Source: Ulota crispa (Eukaryota; Streptophyta; Bryopsida; Orthotrichales; Orthotrichaceae). From it: 64,000 bases of DNA. Under the pieces are notes generated by a model, which had not been told where the DNA came from, did not search any database, and was given only the letters and a program-made list of their open reading frames with translations. Below, in pieces: positions 11,818 through 22,871 of the stretch. Every line of letters starts with the position of its first letter. Within the stretch, counting starts at the first letter, position 1. The stretch covers positions 5,580,001 to 5,644,000 of the forward strand of contig OY987250.1 of assembly GCA_963920765.1 (NCBI GenBank). Direction: 5' to 3'. Both the position numbers and the translations under genes were made by a program.

Positions 11818-12854
11818 ACCTTAAGTGGGATTGTATACATGCATATAATTTGTATACAAAAGCGGGGCCATGAAGGAAATGAATGGTTGGCAGAGTAAAA
11901 TATGTCCAAAAAATCTGAATTTTTTGTGGAGCACAAAAGTATGGCAAATAGAGTGTGCTACAAATTTTGGCATTTACGGATCAGTGTTTGGCCTTGTAGA
12001 AATGTTTGTACATCATAATTAGGTTAGAATACCTTGATTTTGCACAAGCCTTTGCTGTACATGGGCATTACAAGAGCGGTAGAAGTCCGATTTCAGTTTT
12101 TATTTCTTCTTGTGCATGAGTCTTTCATTCTTGATGTTGTGGACTTAATGGTTTGGCGCATCAAAGGAGAAACATGAGCAATAAATTTGCCTAATGATAC
12201 ATGCCAAGAAATTGAGCTACAAATTACAAAATACAGTGAACCATGCCATTTGAGTGCCACCATGCAACCGTGGTAGACGGAGGGTGACATGCAAGATATG
12301 AAAACAACTACATTTCGGGTTTCCCGGTCACAGATGTGGACAGGAGCCGGTTCAAATTGGCAGTACTATAAATCGCTGAAAATGCTGTAGCCACTACTTG
12401 CGTGACAACATGACAACAAGTGGCAGTAAAATGAACCATTTTCCACGACAGCAATTTAGCTAAACACCTCTATTCCTAGGCAACTAGTAGGAATACATGC
12501 ATTTGGTTCCTACAAATGTATTGCTCCACGGAGCCCTCACAATCTAGAAGGTAGGGGGCACTTCCAATTTTTTTGAGGGAAAATATCAAAAATGGGCCTA
12601 ACAATAGGTTGTATTCCCAAATTGGTTTATCAACTAAGGAAATTTTTTTGTTATTTTTTCTATTTCATATTATAAATATTGAAAAATCAGAATTTCAACC
12701 AATTTTTTAGCCAATATTTACAAATTGCAAATGGTTTTTCTCATTTCAACCAACTAGGTTTGAACTAGCCACCGGTTCTTCCCGGACGCCTCATCATATA
12801 TAAAAAGTAGGCCTTGCAACTAAGGTGACTAAAATTTTGTGCATGTTTATTTAT
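11818..12854. other. Intergenic, nothing recognised
   Basis: Less AT-rich than the neighbours between about 12050 and 12550, but no ORF over 65 codons looks coding. No repeat partner seen in the window. Confidence 0.4.
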
Positions 12855-12990
12855 GGGAATTGATATGAGCACACCCAGGGTTTGATATATGCACACTAGG
12901 GGAGGAGTGAATTTTAAATATTTATCATCAAAAAGCTAAATTTGAAAATTTTGAATTTAAATTTGGATTTTGAAACCCTGATTTAGTGTA
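12855..12990 (+). mobile_element. Solo arm of a family A MITE
   Basis: Starts GGGAATTGATATGAGCACAC and follows the family A left arm for about 135 bases up to the GATTTAGTGTAG word. The loop and right arm are missing, replaced by a T-rich tandem block. Confidence 0.8.
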
Positions 12991-13215
12991 GTTGATCTTT
13001 CTATTTCTTTTTTCTTACTTTTATCTTACTTTTTTCTATTTCTTTTGCTTTACTCTATTTTTTCCTATTTTATTTTTATACTTACTAAAAGTAAAGCACT
13101 TTTACTGGCAAGGCCACACACAGATCTTTCTGTTTCTTTTTCTACTTCTTTTACTTTACTCTATTTTTTTCCAATCTTATTTTTAAACTTACTAAAATTG
13201 AAGCACTTTTACTTA
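12991..13215. repeat. T-rich tandem duplication (about 120-bp period)
   Basis: Two diverged units, each running from GATCTTTCT through TTTACTCTATTTTTT to AAGCACTTTTACT. The open frames here are pyrimidine-run artefacts. Confidence 0.7.
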
Positions 13216-13384
13216 TACTTTGTATATAAAAACACTAGGCATGTACATTTCATATTCATTTGTAAATCATTTATTTCCTTTATATATTTCTCATACAAAG
13301 AAGATAAATTATAGCAAAGAATACTTTGTTTAGGTGGATGCTATAGTTAAGAACTTAAGATTGCTTGCAAGTTTGGGGTTCATG

Positions 13385-13620
13385 CATGTCGTTATCCCAT
13401 GTAAAAAACCTTTAATACTAAAATATATTACAATCATGTATTAGGATTTCCTTTGTTAATAGCACATAAAACAATTTTGATATTAAAATTTTTTTACAAA
13501 GGATATGAAACTCGGTTAGGTGATCAACCTTAACATTTTCTTATCTTGTGTAAAAAACCTTTAATGTTGAAAATTATTTCAATCATATATTAGGATCATC
13601 CACCTATACTCTTTAGTATT
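13385..13620. repeat. Diverged tandem duplication (about 150-bp period)
   Basis: GTAAAAAACCTTTAATACTA at about 13400 and GTAAAAAACCTTTAATGTTG at about 13550 begin two similar blocks. Each continues to an ATATTAGGAT-like word. Confidence 0.6.
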
Positions 13621-13723
13621 CTTGGCTATCATTTTTTTTTCTTTCTATGAAAAAATATATTTCCTCTATTCCTCTAAAAACGTTCAAAAGGTTTCCTTGC
13701 AAAGGATTAACTATGTTTTGAGT

Positions 13724-14035
13724 GTCTGTGCTAGTCACACATGCATTCTAGCATCAATATACCATCTACCAAATGTATGCAAAATCTCTAGCTTTGATGT
13801 TGTCATTTAGGCACCCAAATTCTATGCAAAAAGTACCATATTTGTGCATAGTTTGTGAATGTTGCCAGCTCCTTATTAGTTTAGTCTCTGTGCTAGTGAC
13901 ACATGCATTCTAGAATCTATATATACCATCTACCCAATGTACGCAAAATCTCTAACTTTGATGTTGCCTTTTGGGCAACCAAATTCCATGCAAAAAGTGC
14001 CATATTTGTGCATGTTGCCAGCTCCTCATTATTAA
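13724..14035. repeat. Tandem duplication (about 160-bp period)
   Basis: TGTGCTAGTCACACATGCAT (about 13728) and TGTGCTAGTGACACATGCAT (about 13889) start two units. Both end with TTGCCAGCTCCT. Identity is about 85% by eye. Confidence 0.8.
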
Positions 14036-14439
14036 TGATTTAAAGATCATTTGGTAGCAACAATGATACCTCATATGGGCAATGCCAGGCTTGCTAGGAG
14101 AAGAATGCTCTCTAATTTCTTAACTTGCTCCCATGAGATCATTGAACATGGCAAACATTTTCTCAACGGTTGAAATCAACAAAAGGGAGTTTTTTAGTGG
14201 TACAAAAAATGTGTTTGATTTGGAGCTTTTTAGAGGGATAGTGGAAGTACGTCATTTACTGCCCTACAAGAGCTCATAATCCATACATTTACATGGTACC
14301 CATACATTCACACGCAACCCATCCCAGGTCAATCATTCAAAATACAAAAAAATCATTGTTTAAGTCATTGCAAGTGAATTTTTGAAAAATTTGCAATGAA
14401 AAAGTTCCAACAATGTCTGCAATTTCTATCAAAAGTTGC

Positions 14440-14615
14440 AAGAACCAATTATGACCAAATTTAGAAAAATACACATTTTTTCATGGAAATTAGTTTTTGT
14501 TATTTAACTCATACATTGTGATTAAGTTTGTACCTTTAAACATTATGATATATATTTTTGCCAAAACCAATTTCCAGGAAGAAATGTGTATTTCACTAAA
14601 TTTGGTCATAATCAC
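14440..14615. repeat. Hairpin-forming inverted repeat
   Basis: ATTATGACCAAATTTAG at about 14450 recurs inverted as CTAAATTTGGTCATAAT at about 14596. The arms are about 55 bases around a centre near 14530. It may be the core of a larger foldback element whose ends I could not define. Confidence 0.6.
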
Positions 14616-15229
14616 TCTGACATTAAAATCTCTTAAGAAGGAATATAGAATTTTTTTGAAAATGTTTGTTTGAAAGGAAGATGTGCGTATGGATGTCTCC
14701 TACATACCCATGCAATCAAATCTAAAAAATTCATCACCAATGTTTATTTATCAACTTTCTTGTAAAACCATGATTTTGACTAAAAGCATTTACCAAAAAT
14801 AGGATTTTGGGTTTTGGTAACTGAAATCTGATATGCTTGATCAAGATTGCATGAGGACTGCATACTAAAAATGTGAGAATGAAATGTCAATTATATTCTA
14901 TGTTATACATACTTCTTTGGATGCCATAAAAAGGTGTTATGTACGCTTTCTTTTGGGTATTAAATATTACTAGTAGTTTCAGCACATAGGTGCCTAACAA
15001 TTAATTAAAGTACAACATTTAGGTTAGGCACACAAAAAAATAGTACAAAAAATTTAGTCATACAAAAGAAAATGAAATATGAAGGCATTAATCCAAGTCA
15101 AACACTATAATATGGTAATTAGCAATTGTTTTTTGTTAATATGATCAATAACTTCACATGACCGTCACTTTTATATTTATTAATAAGATGTCAATCATAA
15201 CAGAAATTGCTTTATTTATCATGTTGCCT
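14616..15229. other. Intergenic up to assembly gap, nothing recognised
   Basis: AT-rich. No gene or clear repeat structure. Confidence 0.35.
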
Positions 15230-15429
15230 NNNNNNNNNNNNNNNNNNNNNNNNNNNNNNNNNNNNNNNNNNNNNNNNNNNNNNNNNNNNNNNNNNNNNNN
15301 NNNNNNNNNNNNNNNNNNNNNNNNNNNNNNNNNNNNNNNNNNNNNNNNNNNNNNNNNNNNNNNNNNNNNNNNNNNNNNNNNNNNNNNNNNNNNNNNNNNN
15401 NNNNNNNNNNNNNNNNNNNNNNNNNNNNN
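15230..15429. other. Assembly gap of 200 N
   Basis: Exactly 200 undetermined bases. The length is probably a placeholder. The ORFs that span it carry no information. Confidence 0.98.
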
Positions 15430-15770
15430 ACACTCCCTCTGAGCATGAAAATGTGATTTTTAATGCTGATTTTGCTGATTTTTTTAATGGGATCAAAAGA
15501 TTTGTTTCAACTTTATCATTCGAAGGTTATATTGAAAAAAATAGGTGTGTTTAAATTCAAACTAAAAATATAAGACTTTTGAGCTACACAATGCAAAAAT
15601 ATATCAAAAAATAATATTGGTGTACTAATATTTCATTTTTTTTTTGTATTTGCCATGATTTCTTTTAAAGAGGTGATAATATCATGATTGAATGAATGGT
15701 GGACCACTTAACAAATAAAACATAGCACTAAATTCTCAAATTTCAAGCTTGGAGGGGGTGTCCCGTAAGC
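15430..15770 (+). repeat. Dispersed repeat, family J, cut by gap
   Basis: From GAGCATGAAAATGTGATTTT onward it resembles 36255-36600 (GAGCATGAAAT, ATCATTCTAACATTC, TGATGAACCACTTGG blocks) at moderate identity. The left part is lost in the gap. Confidence 0.6.
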
Positions 15771-15797
15771 AATTTAGGATGTTGCTATAGTAATTCC

Positions 15798-16280
15798 CTA
15801 TATATATATATACATACATACATACACACATATACATACATATATAGGTAGGGAATTGATATGTGTACCACGCCCTTTAAACTACTATACCACACCCTCT
15901 GGGTAAATTTTAGATTTCTACCATCAAAAAGCTTAATTTGGAGTTCAAATTTGGACTTAAAGACCATGATTTAGTTTATAACCATAAAAAAGTTGGACTT
16001 CAAGAACACTCAATGAAAAAGCTTATCTTTTTTTACAAACAAAAGTAAAAGTAACGCTTTTCTCCCTAGCTAAACTTTTTTACTGGATGTTGTTGAATTG
16101 CAAACTTTTTTCATGGTTCAAGACTAAATCATGGTCTCTAAGTCCAAGTCTAAATTCTAGAATCTCAAATTCAGCTTTTTTATGGTAGAAATCTAAAATT
16201 TACCCAAGGGTGTGGTACAGTAGTTCAAAGGGTGTGGTACACATATCAATTCCCTACCTATATATGTATGTATATGTGTG

Positions 16281-16330
<50 letters not shown>
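15798..16330. mobile_element. Family A foldback MITE inside a microsatellite palindrome
   Basis: The element core, 15851-16254, has GTGTGGTAC-type ends like the copy at 21454-21865. Instead of a direct duplication, its flanks are inverted: ATATAGGTA before and TACCTATAT after. The symmetry continues into CATA/TATG repeat arms on both sides, ending in a (TA)n tract at 16286-16327. Confidence 0.8.
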
Positions 16331-16479
16331 CAGCACTTTTCAAAAATTGTTTGACATACTTCGAGCATTGAGTGCCTGTAATTATGAAAAAAATTATTGC
16401 TCGTAATTAAAATTGAAATTTGTACAAAAGGTGCTAATAAGTATAGTAGTGAATTGGCATATAATATAGGTTCTATGCA

Positions 16480-18047
16480 TAACACCATATTTGTTAATCT
16501 AGGAAAAACAGAGGTACCATTTTGTATTCTACCTTAATCCTTAAATTTTTCATCGACCCAAATTAGGTCAATTGGTTTTTAGCAATGCCATTTATGACCT
16601 TAGGAATGCAAAGAGTCACTTGAACTTTGACTCATTTGAAAGATAAACAAGTTAGCTATGTAGGGGTGTTTTCAAATTTAGAAGAAGAGTCACCATTGAA
16701 TTTATAGAAATTTTCAAACCATGGGTGGTCTTAGAGTTGTAGTGTTAAAGTTTGGCCCTAGATTTGTGAAAATCCTGAATTTTACTCACAGTTTTTGAAA
16801 TTTAAGGATAAAGTGGTCACTACTGCAAGACCATTTTCTCACTCCTTTTTTACCCTAAAAATACAAGACTTGTTTCTATGCGTGTGGAACTTGATTACCT
16901 TAAGAACGAGCATAAGATGCCAACTTTTTAAAATGTTATATGTTCAAAAGAGCCAATCAAAGCATAATTTCAACTACTCCAAAACATTGGTTTCCTTGTA
17001 GTACCATTTATATTTTTGTTATAATCTTCCAATCAAACCCTTAGATTGAAACCAAACTTTGCGGAGATGATAAGGAGGTGTCTTTCTATAAGATCTTATG
17101 GTTACTTTGGCCTAAAAAAGACTCATCATTCTTTAAGCTTCACCCTTTTATAACTTACAAAATTGAGGTCCAAAACACCTTCAAAATGGCTGAAAAATTT
17201 AAGGGTTAAATTAACCCAAAACATTACCTTAAACCAGATTCCAAGGTATCAGATTCAATCTGAGCCACTAAGATTTTGTCTCTTGTAAATTCCTCCTCTT
17301 GGGTGAGAGCACTTGTAAAAAAAAAACCGCTAAGCTTGGTTTTAGGAGATCTTTGAAAACCTTGAAAGTCCCAAAATGTACCGTTTTTCCCAAATTAACC
17401 TCTAAATGCCTGCGGCACCAAATTTTGGTGTCGCCAATACTTTGAACTTCAATAAACCTAACTAAATTGCTATTTTTAATAGTTTATTTGTTTGAGCTAT
17501 TCTTTTTGAAGTCTAGTTTTAGCATCAAAAATTTGATTTTTAAAGTGATTGATTAGAAGTTTTCTATTTAAGATTTTGTGCAAGGGTCTTGGCTTTTTGT
17601 AGTGTTGAGAGCTCTTGGAAATGAGCCTCAAATATACTAGATCTTAAAGAAAAGTTTACACTAGATATTCATTTTAAAACTTTGTAAAAAATATTTGAAA
17701 GAGCCGTAAAATGATTAGAATTATGTATGCTTTTCCTTTAACCTTTTATTTTTTTGGTGACCAACTTTTTAGATTTAGCATGTGAAAAGAAGATTGAAAG
17801 TCTTCAAGTCATTTTTGCAGTTTTAACACCCTCATGATCAAACATTATAATATTTTAATCCATAGGTTATATTGTTGTGTTTTCTTTCTTGTGTGATTTC
17901 TAACAAATATAGTTAGAATTCTTACAGTTACAATTCTAAAAAATTGATGCAACTTATAAAAATGTTGACTTTTTGTACAATTCAGAGAAAGTTCCTAAAA
18001 GCTCAAAAAAGGCCTCAGGCATTTAGGGGTTAACAAACATGGTGTTG
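16480..18047. mobile_element. TA-type MITE, family I, interrupted by a TTAA element
   Basis: Left end ACACCATATTTGTTAAT at 16482 and right end ATTAACAAACATGGTGT at 18045 form the terminal inverted repeat of family I. The conserved interior word CAGATTCAATCTGAGCCACT (about 17250-17270) is present. The right terminal repeat is split by the TTAA element at 17395-18033. Confidence 0.75.
17395..18033. mobile_element. TTAA-bounded element, group T, subfamily D (631 bp)
   Basis: TTAA at 17395-17398 and 18030-18033; ends CCTCTAAATGCC and GGCATTTAGGGG. Removing the element and one TTAA restores CCCAAATTAACAAACATGG, the expected right end of a family I MITE. This shows directly that TTAA is the duplicated target. 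Confidence 0.85.
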
Positions 18048-18161
18048 CATGTTTTGTTAGTTTTTGTGATTTTAATTAAGCATTATTCTAGGTGCTATTA
18101 TGAAACTTTATTCTAGGTGTAATTTCTAAAATGGTTTCCATTTTAATTATTAAAAACTTCC

Positions 18162-19045
18162 AATATTTCCGTGCTCATTGTATGCCCAAAGTTTTTTATT
18201 TGAAATTCAATTATGTTGAGAGTCTTGCAATTTGAAAAAGCAATAAAAACATTTCATACAAAGGTTGGATTCACCCTTCAAAAGACCTCCAAATTTGGAA
18301 GGAGGAACTTGAGCTCAAGGGACTGGAATATTGCACATAAGGTAGAAAACACCCATAAGTGTTAGTGTCCCCATAACCGTCACCTCCAAAATGTTGGAAA
18401 ATTTGTAGAAGTAAATAGATGTAATTACAAGGATGTACAACATGTGAACATGAAACCTTAGTGTTGGTTATGGGTACAATGGCAATTTGCTCTTTGAAAA
18501 TTCCCAACTTATTCTCACAATACCATATACTACATTCAAAAGCGCAAACTCATTATTTTTTTTGTTCCTAACAAAATCCTATAATTTGCTAAATGGTTAT
18601 TAATAGTCATCATGTTCAGAACCCTTATAGCAACGCTTATGGGTGTTTGTACCTTATGCACTAGTAGGACCAAAGTGAAAAATATCAATTTATTTTACAA
18701 ACAAGGGTAAAGATAATAATCTACCTCCTCTGTTAAAGTTGGTAAGTTGTATTCTCCTGGTTATAGACCATATCACAATTTCTAAATCCAAATGCGACTT
18801 CAAAATTTCCTAACTCAAAGATAAATATCTAAGTTAATTGCATTTTCAAAACTTTTCCGCCCTAGCCCCAAGTTGTTGAAGCTTGTGCAATAAAGAGCCA
18901 AGTCCGAGCCAAGCCCCAGCAAAGCCCCAACCTGAACTTCAGAATCTCCTTGAAATGGCCTATGCATGTTCCCTTCTGGACTTTCCCAATCAATATCTAC
19001 AAAGCACATTCACTTAACAGATCCTAGGGCCCTGCTCTCTCCCTG
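18162..19045 (-). repeat. Dispersed repeat, inverted partner of 8290-8863
   Basis: Matches 8290-8863 in reverse orientation, interrupted by the family B MITE at 18340-18654. A more distant relative of its central part lies at 38820-39065 (AACAAGGATAAAAGTAATAA block). Confidence 0.8.
18338..18656. mobile_element. TA-flanked MITE, family B (315 bp)
   Basis: Element 18340-18654 is bounded by TA. Its empty site survives in the inverted partner near 8680: TTGCACA-TA-TGCA here corresponds to CGCACATATGCA there (reverse complement). This fixes the target as a duplicated TA. Confidence 0.9.
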
Positions 19046-19376
19046 GAAAGTGACATCCAAGAATGGAATTCTCTAGCTCGTCGCAAGAAAGCGATGGGTG
19101 GAGATCCCAGAGCTGAGCCATGCTCAAGCACAACTGAGGGCCCGCTCAAGGTCATCTGGTGAGCTGCTGCCAGTGCCAACCAGTGGAGATGCCCTAAACT
19201 TCACATTTTCTAACAGTAAACAAGGTGACTGGTGAAAATATAGTGCCTTTCCACCCTGGCTTCATGTTGACTTATGTGAAGTAAACTCTTGTTGAGTTGA
19301 GTCTCTAGCAAGAGTATTAGGAGCATCTATAATGCATACCTTGTAAACAAGTATTGTACCATTTAACAACATGCTA
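19046..19376. other. Moderately GC-rich tract, unassigned
   Basis: Bases 19070-19260 are richer in GC than the surroundings, but no ORF over 60 codons looks coding. Possibly the end of the dispersed repeat to its left. Confidence 0.35.
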
Positions 19377-19678
19377 AAGTAGAAATACCATAAATGGTTA
19401 AAATAAGTCACTTTAACTTGAAGATATGGGGAATTTCTTAAGAAATTAAGCTCAATCTATGGAGAAACAAGGATAAGGAAGAGTGCAAAAAAAATTACTC
19501 AAGAATGAATGTTTTATGCAATATAAATGTGGATTTAAAGTTTGAACCAATCAAACACAAGGATATTGCATCTTTTTAGGATATTTCAAAATCTGTTTCA
19601 GATCCAATTATTGTTGATTTCAAATCTATCTACTGTTCCAAGTAGAGTTCAATAACCGTTTATGGTATTCCTACCTTA
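19375..19678. mobile_element. TA-flanked MITE, family C (300 bp)
   Basis: Element 19377-19676 between TA dinucleotides. The terminal repeat, AAGTAGAAATACCATAAATG and inverted CGTTTATGGTATTCCTACCT, resembles family B only in the outermost AGGTAG. A second copy is at 49005-49395. Confidence 0.85.
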
Positions 19679-19719
19679 TTCCACAAGGTTGTTAGAGTGT
19701 TGATTTTTGTTCATCACAA

Positions 19720-20058
19720 GTGCCTCAATGCACAGCTGGTTTAGTGCTCTCTACATCAAATTTTGACAAATGGTTATTTGATGCATGGAGCCATGGAGTT
19801 GGTTGCGAAAGGATCAGAAGCTTGGTACATATTTGTTCAAATATGGTCAACAAAGAGTTGCGGCAAAAGTGCCAAGACACATTGAGGGGCAGGCAAAAAG
19901 ATCAAAATTGCCAATCCGATTGCTTTGCGTACCAAGGGAGTGGAAAATGCAGCTTGCTGTGGCAGTTGCATTGGAGTAATTTATTAATCATAACACTTTT
20001 TTCTATTGATAGAATGTTGATGTTTTCATGGATGCCGGAAGCAATGCAAATGCTCTAA
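19720..20058 (+). other. Coding-like ORF fragment, unidentified
   Basis: Two overlapping open frames cover 19720-20058. The one from ATG 19785 (64 codons, KLGTYLFKYGQQRVAAKVPR, then IRLLCVPREWKMQLAVAVAL) has the more protein-like composition. No family recognised, no splice-site support, and it is surrounded by MITEs. It could be a remnant of a transposon or host exon. Confidence 0.25.
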
Positions 20059-20280
20059 GATAGGTATATCCATTTTGGATCATTGAATCTAATGTAGCGC
20101 ATGTGTACACAAAGTGTACATTTTAGATCTCAAATCTAGGCAACTCACAGATAGTTATCTTCTTTGTCAGAAAAGATAAGCTATCTATGGCTTGCCTAGA
20201 TTTAAGATCTAAAATGTGCACTTTGTGTACATATGTGCTACATTAGGTTCAATGATCCAGAATGGGTATATGTATCTTAG
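20055..20280. mobile_element. Hairpin MITE, 226 bp
   Basis: Near-perfect palindrome. It starts CTAAGATAGGTATATCCATT and ends inverted with TGGGTATATGTATCTTAG. Arms are about 100 bases around a loop near 20165. Superfamily not fixed, as no clear target duplication was seen. Confidence 0.85.
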
Positions 20281-21156
20281 CCCCTAAAATTCCTTTGTGT
20301 TTACATGCTCAACTGGCTTAAAACCTACCTCTCTCAATAAAATGATTAGTGGATCAAATTTTGAAATGCCTTCAATAACTCAACTATAAGATCTATTTTG
20401 TTGCTTACTTATGTACATTCTCTCAAAATTTCAAACTTTGTAAGGGCATATTTCATTAGATAATAACACTCCTAGTAGAATCAAAACTTTATTTTGAAGC
20501 TTCTATAAAATGTCAATTTTTATTTTGGTCAACCAAAATGATATCTTCCACTTGATGAATCTCTTGTGCAATTTGAGTTTCTTGTAGAACATGAAGTTGG
20601 CTATATGCCTCACAAATTTCATAATCATCCAATTATGTTGAAAACATAGTGGAAAAAAATTGGAAGCGGGAACTACTTTGTTGAAATTGTCATTACACTA
20701 AGAAAACTTCACTAAAGAGATTCTTATAGTAATAAATCTCAATTAAAAAAATTATATAGTGTAAACCTATAACATCATGTAGAGTACTTGCCCAAGGAAT
20801 TTTTCTAAAAATAAAAATAAAATAAAAGTTATTACACAGTCAAGAAGACTTGACAGCAATTTTGCCCATTGACCAAGCCATTGTAAAGTGTTTTTTAGCA
20901 CTATTTGGGCAACACCCTTCCCAATCTCTTTTGTTCTGATTTTTGTATAGGAATGCCCATGTTGACACCTAAATCACATATGATATTCCATTTTAGATTT
21001 TACTCAAAAATTATTCAATTCCAAATTTTTTTCGGAAGAATGCAAGCTTTTCAATATGAGCACATACACCCTTATTTTCATAATCTTATCTCAAGTATTT
21101 ACACGGAAAATGCTTGCCTGAATATCCAAAAAGCCCAAGGTGGGATGCTTGGTCCT
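20281..21156. other. Intergenic, nothing recognised
   Basis: AT-rich, no coding-like ORF. Confidence 0.4.
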
Positions 21157-21395
21157 TTAACCCTTAAGTGCCCCAACGACGGGATCTTGTCATTGGGGCG
21201 CACAAACTTGATCTCACTTTTTCTCTTAATTTGTACAATGAAAACAATCGTGGCTAGTCCCCATCAGCAAAGAAGGTAGTCCTTTTTCAAATCCTACGAT
21301 CACTTTTTCTGGATGTAATATTCCAAGCTTTGGTGGCCATTAAACCCCCCATTTTCTTCTAAACCCTAAAACAACTCTGGGCGCTTGAGGGTTAA
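21157..21395. mobile_element. TTAA-bounded short element, group T (231 bp)
   Basis: TTAA at 21157-21160 and 21392-21395. Ends are CCCTTAAGTGCCCC and, inverted, CCCTCAAGCGCCCAGAG. No ORF of its own. Confidence 0.75.
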
Positions 21396-21444
21396 GGGAA
21401 CTATTTTTTGGGAGGATATTTGTCACAATTTTTCAATACCTCAT

Positions 21445-21874
21445 GTTTTATAAGGGAATTGATATGCGTACCACACCCTTTCAATTACTGTACCACACCC
21501 CAGAGTAAATTTTAGATTTCTACCATCATAAAGCTGAATTTGAGAATTTGGAATTCAAATTTGGACTCAAAAACCATGATTTTGTCTAGAACCACAAAAA
21601 AAGTTGCAATTGAATAACATCCAATGAAAAAGTTAATCTTTTTTACATACAAAAATAAAAATAACACTTTTCTCCCTAGGTAAACTTTTTCATTGGGTGT
21701 TGTTGAATTACAACTTTTTTTTATGGCTCTAGATTAAAACATGGTCTCTAAGTCCAAATCTAAATTCCAAATTCTCAAATTCAGCTTTATTATGTTAGAA
21801 ATCTAAAATTTACTCTGAGGGTGTGGTATAGTAATTGAAAGGGTGTGGTACACATATCAATTCCCTTTTTATAA
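21445..21874. mobile_element. Foldback MITE, family A, GTGTGGTAC variant (412 bp)
   Basis: Element 21454-21865, flanked by GTTTTATAA and TTTTTATAA (8 of 9 identical). The outer 40 bases differ from the GTGCACA variant, but the interior arms are the same family. Confidence 0.9.
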
Positions 21875-22183
21875 TTGCTACTTTTGCACCATGAATGAAA
21901 TGGCCAAATTGTTCTCAAGGAAACATATGGTAAGCTAAGATTTGTGCAAGTTGCAGGTCCCTTAAATTCCATAGAACGATGAACAGTTCCATCTTTTCCT
22001 CATCTGCTTGCATTCTAGAGGCTGGCATTCAAGGGTGCGTGTCGTGCCCTGCTGTGTCGTCAACATCGTGCGACCATTGGAAAAACAATTAAAACAATTC
22101 CGGATCTGCATGTTACCATATATTTTACAAAACCGCGTTTTCTATTACAAGAATGTCTGTACGCTGTAAGTGCAAGCTAGTCG

Positions 22184-22545
22184 ATGCAAGTGGCTCGGTT
22201 TACTGCACATACGTCGATCTGGGCCCTGCATGCGTCAGGTCCAAAAATGAAAAATATCTCCGGCTGCCCCTCACTACTAGCTGCCCAGGCCCCACACAGT
22301 CTTGGAAAATTTTCATCGACCTCCAAGGGCTTGGTGTACTCTCATTCACGCGATTGGGACATCAGTTGGGACCTCATCTGAAATCTGCAGGTTCAAATTT
22401 CAGGACCTTAGAGTTGCAGGCATCAGGATAGATTGGAGCTGTCAGGCAAGGGTGTTCCTTTTTTTTCAATAAGAAGCTGTCTTCATTCTTCTCATGCAAC
22501 TAATCTCTCATATTTCAAAACTTTTATACCTTTTTGCAATCCCTA
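22184..22545 (+). repeat. Left copy of a 360-bp inverted repeat
   Basis: Starts at about TCGATGCAAGTGGCTCGGTT and matches the reverse complement of 25437-25800 at about 88-90% by eye. It is GC-richer than its surroundings. An open frame (92 codons, 22153-22431) is shared with the other copy (SVYCTYVDLGPACVRSK block). A second frame reads ICRFKFQDL up to a CAGGCAAGGG word where the other copy has a CAG/GTAAGG donor. Whether either frame is used is unknown. Confidence 0.75.
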
Positions 22546-22871
22546 CACTTTTTTCAAAATTAGTATACAAGGTGTTTTTTGTGGAGATGCTTGTTGCATT
22601 TGAATGTTGGTGCAACAAAATATTTTAATTGCATTTTTTAATAGCTATAATTAGTACAAGTTTGCACTACAATATAAAATAAAAAATACTATCAAGCAAA
22701 TTGAAAAGTTTTGCATTCTTGCTAAATTAGTGGAACAAAAATCAATTGATTATTGCAATTGCTAAGCTTGGATTTTTGTTGCTACATAGTTGAATGTTTA
22801 ATAACAACCAAAATTGCGGAGTCTTTATTTTTAGCTCACAATGCGCTCAAAATAATTCAAGATGTTCCATA

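Noticed and set aside
12992-13314. Hydrophobic Phe/Leu-rich ORFs
   Set aside because: They come from a pyrimidine-rich tandem block next to a truncated MITE. Low complexity, no start context.
15158-15554. ORFs spanning the N stretch
   Set aside because: The middle is unknown sequence and the ends are AT-rich, so there is no coding evidence.
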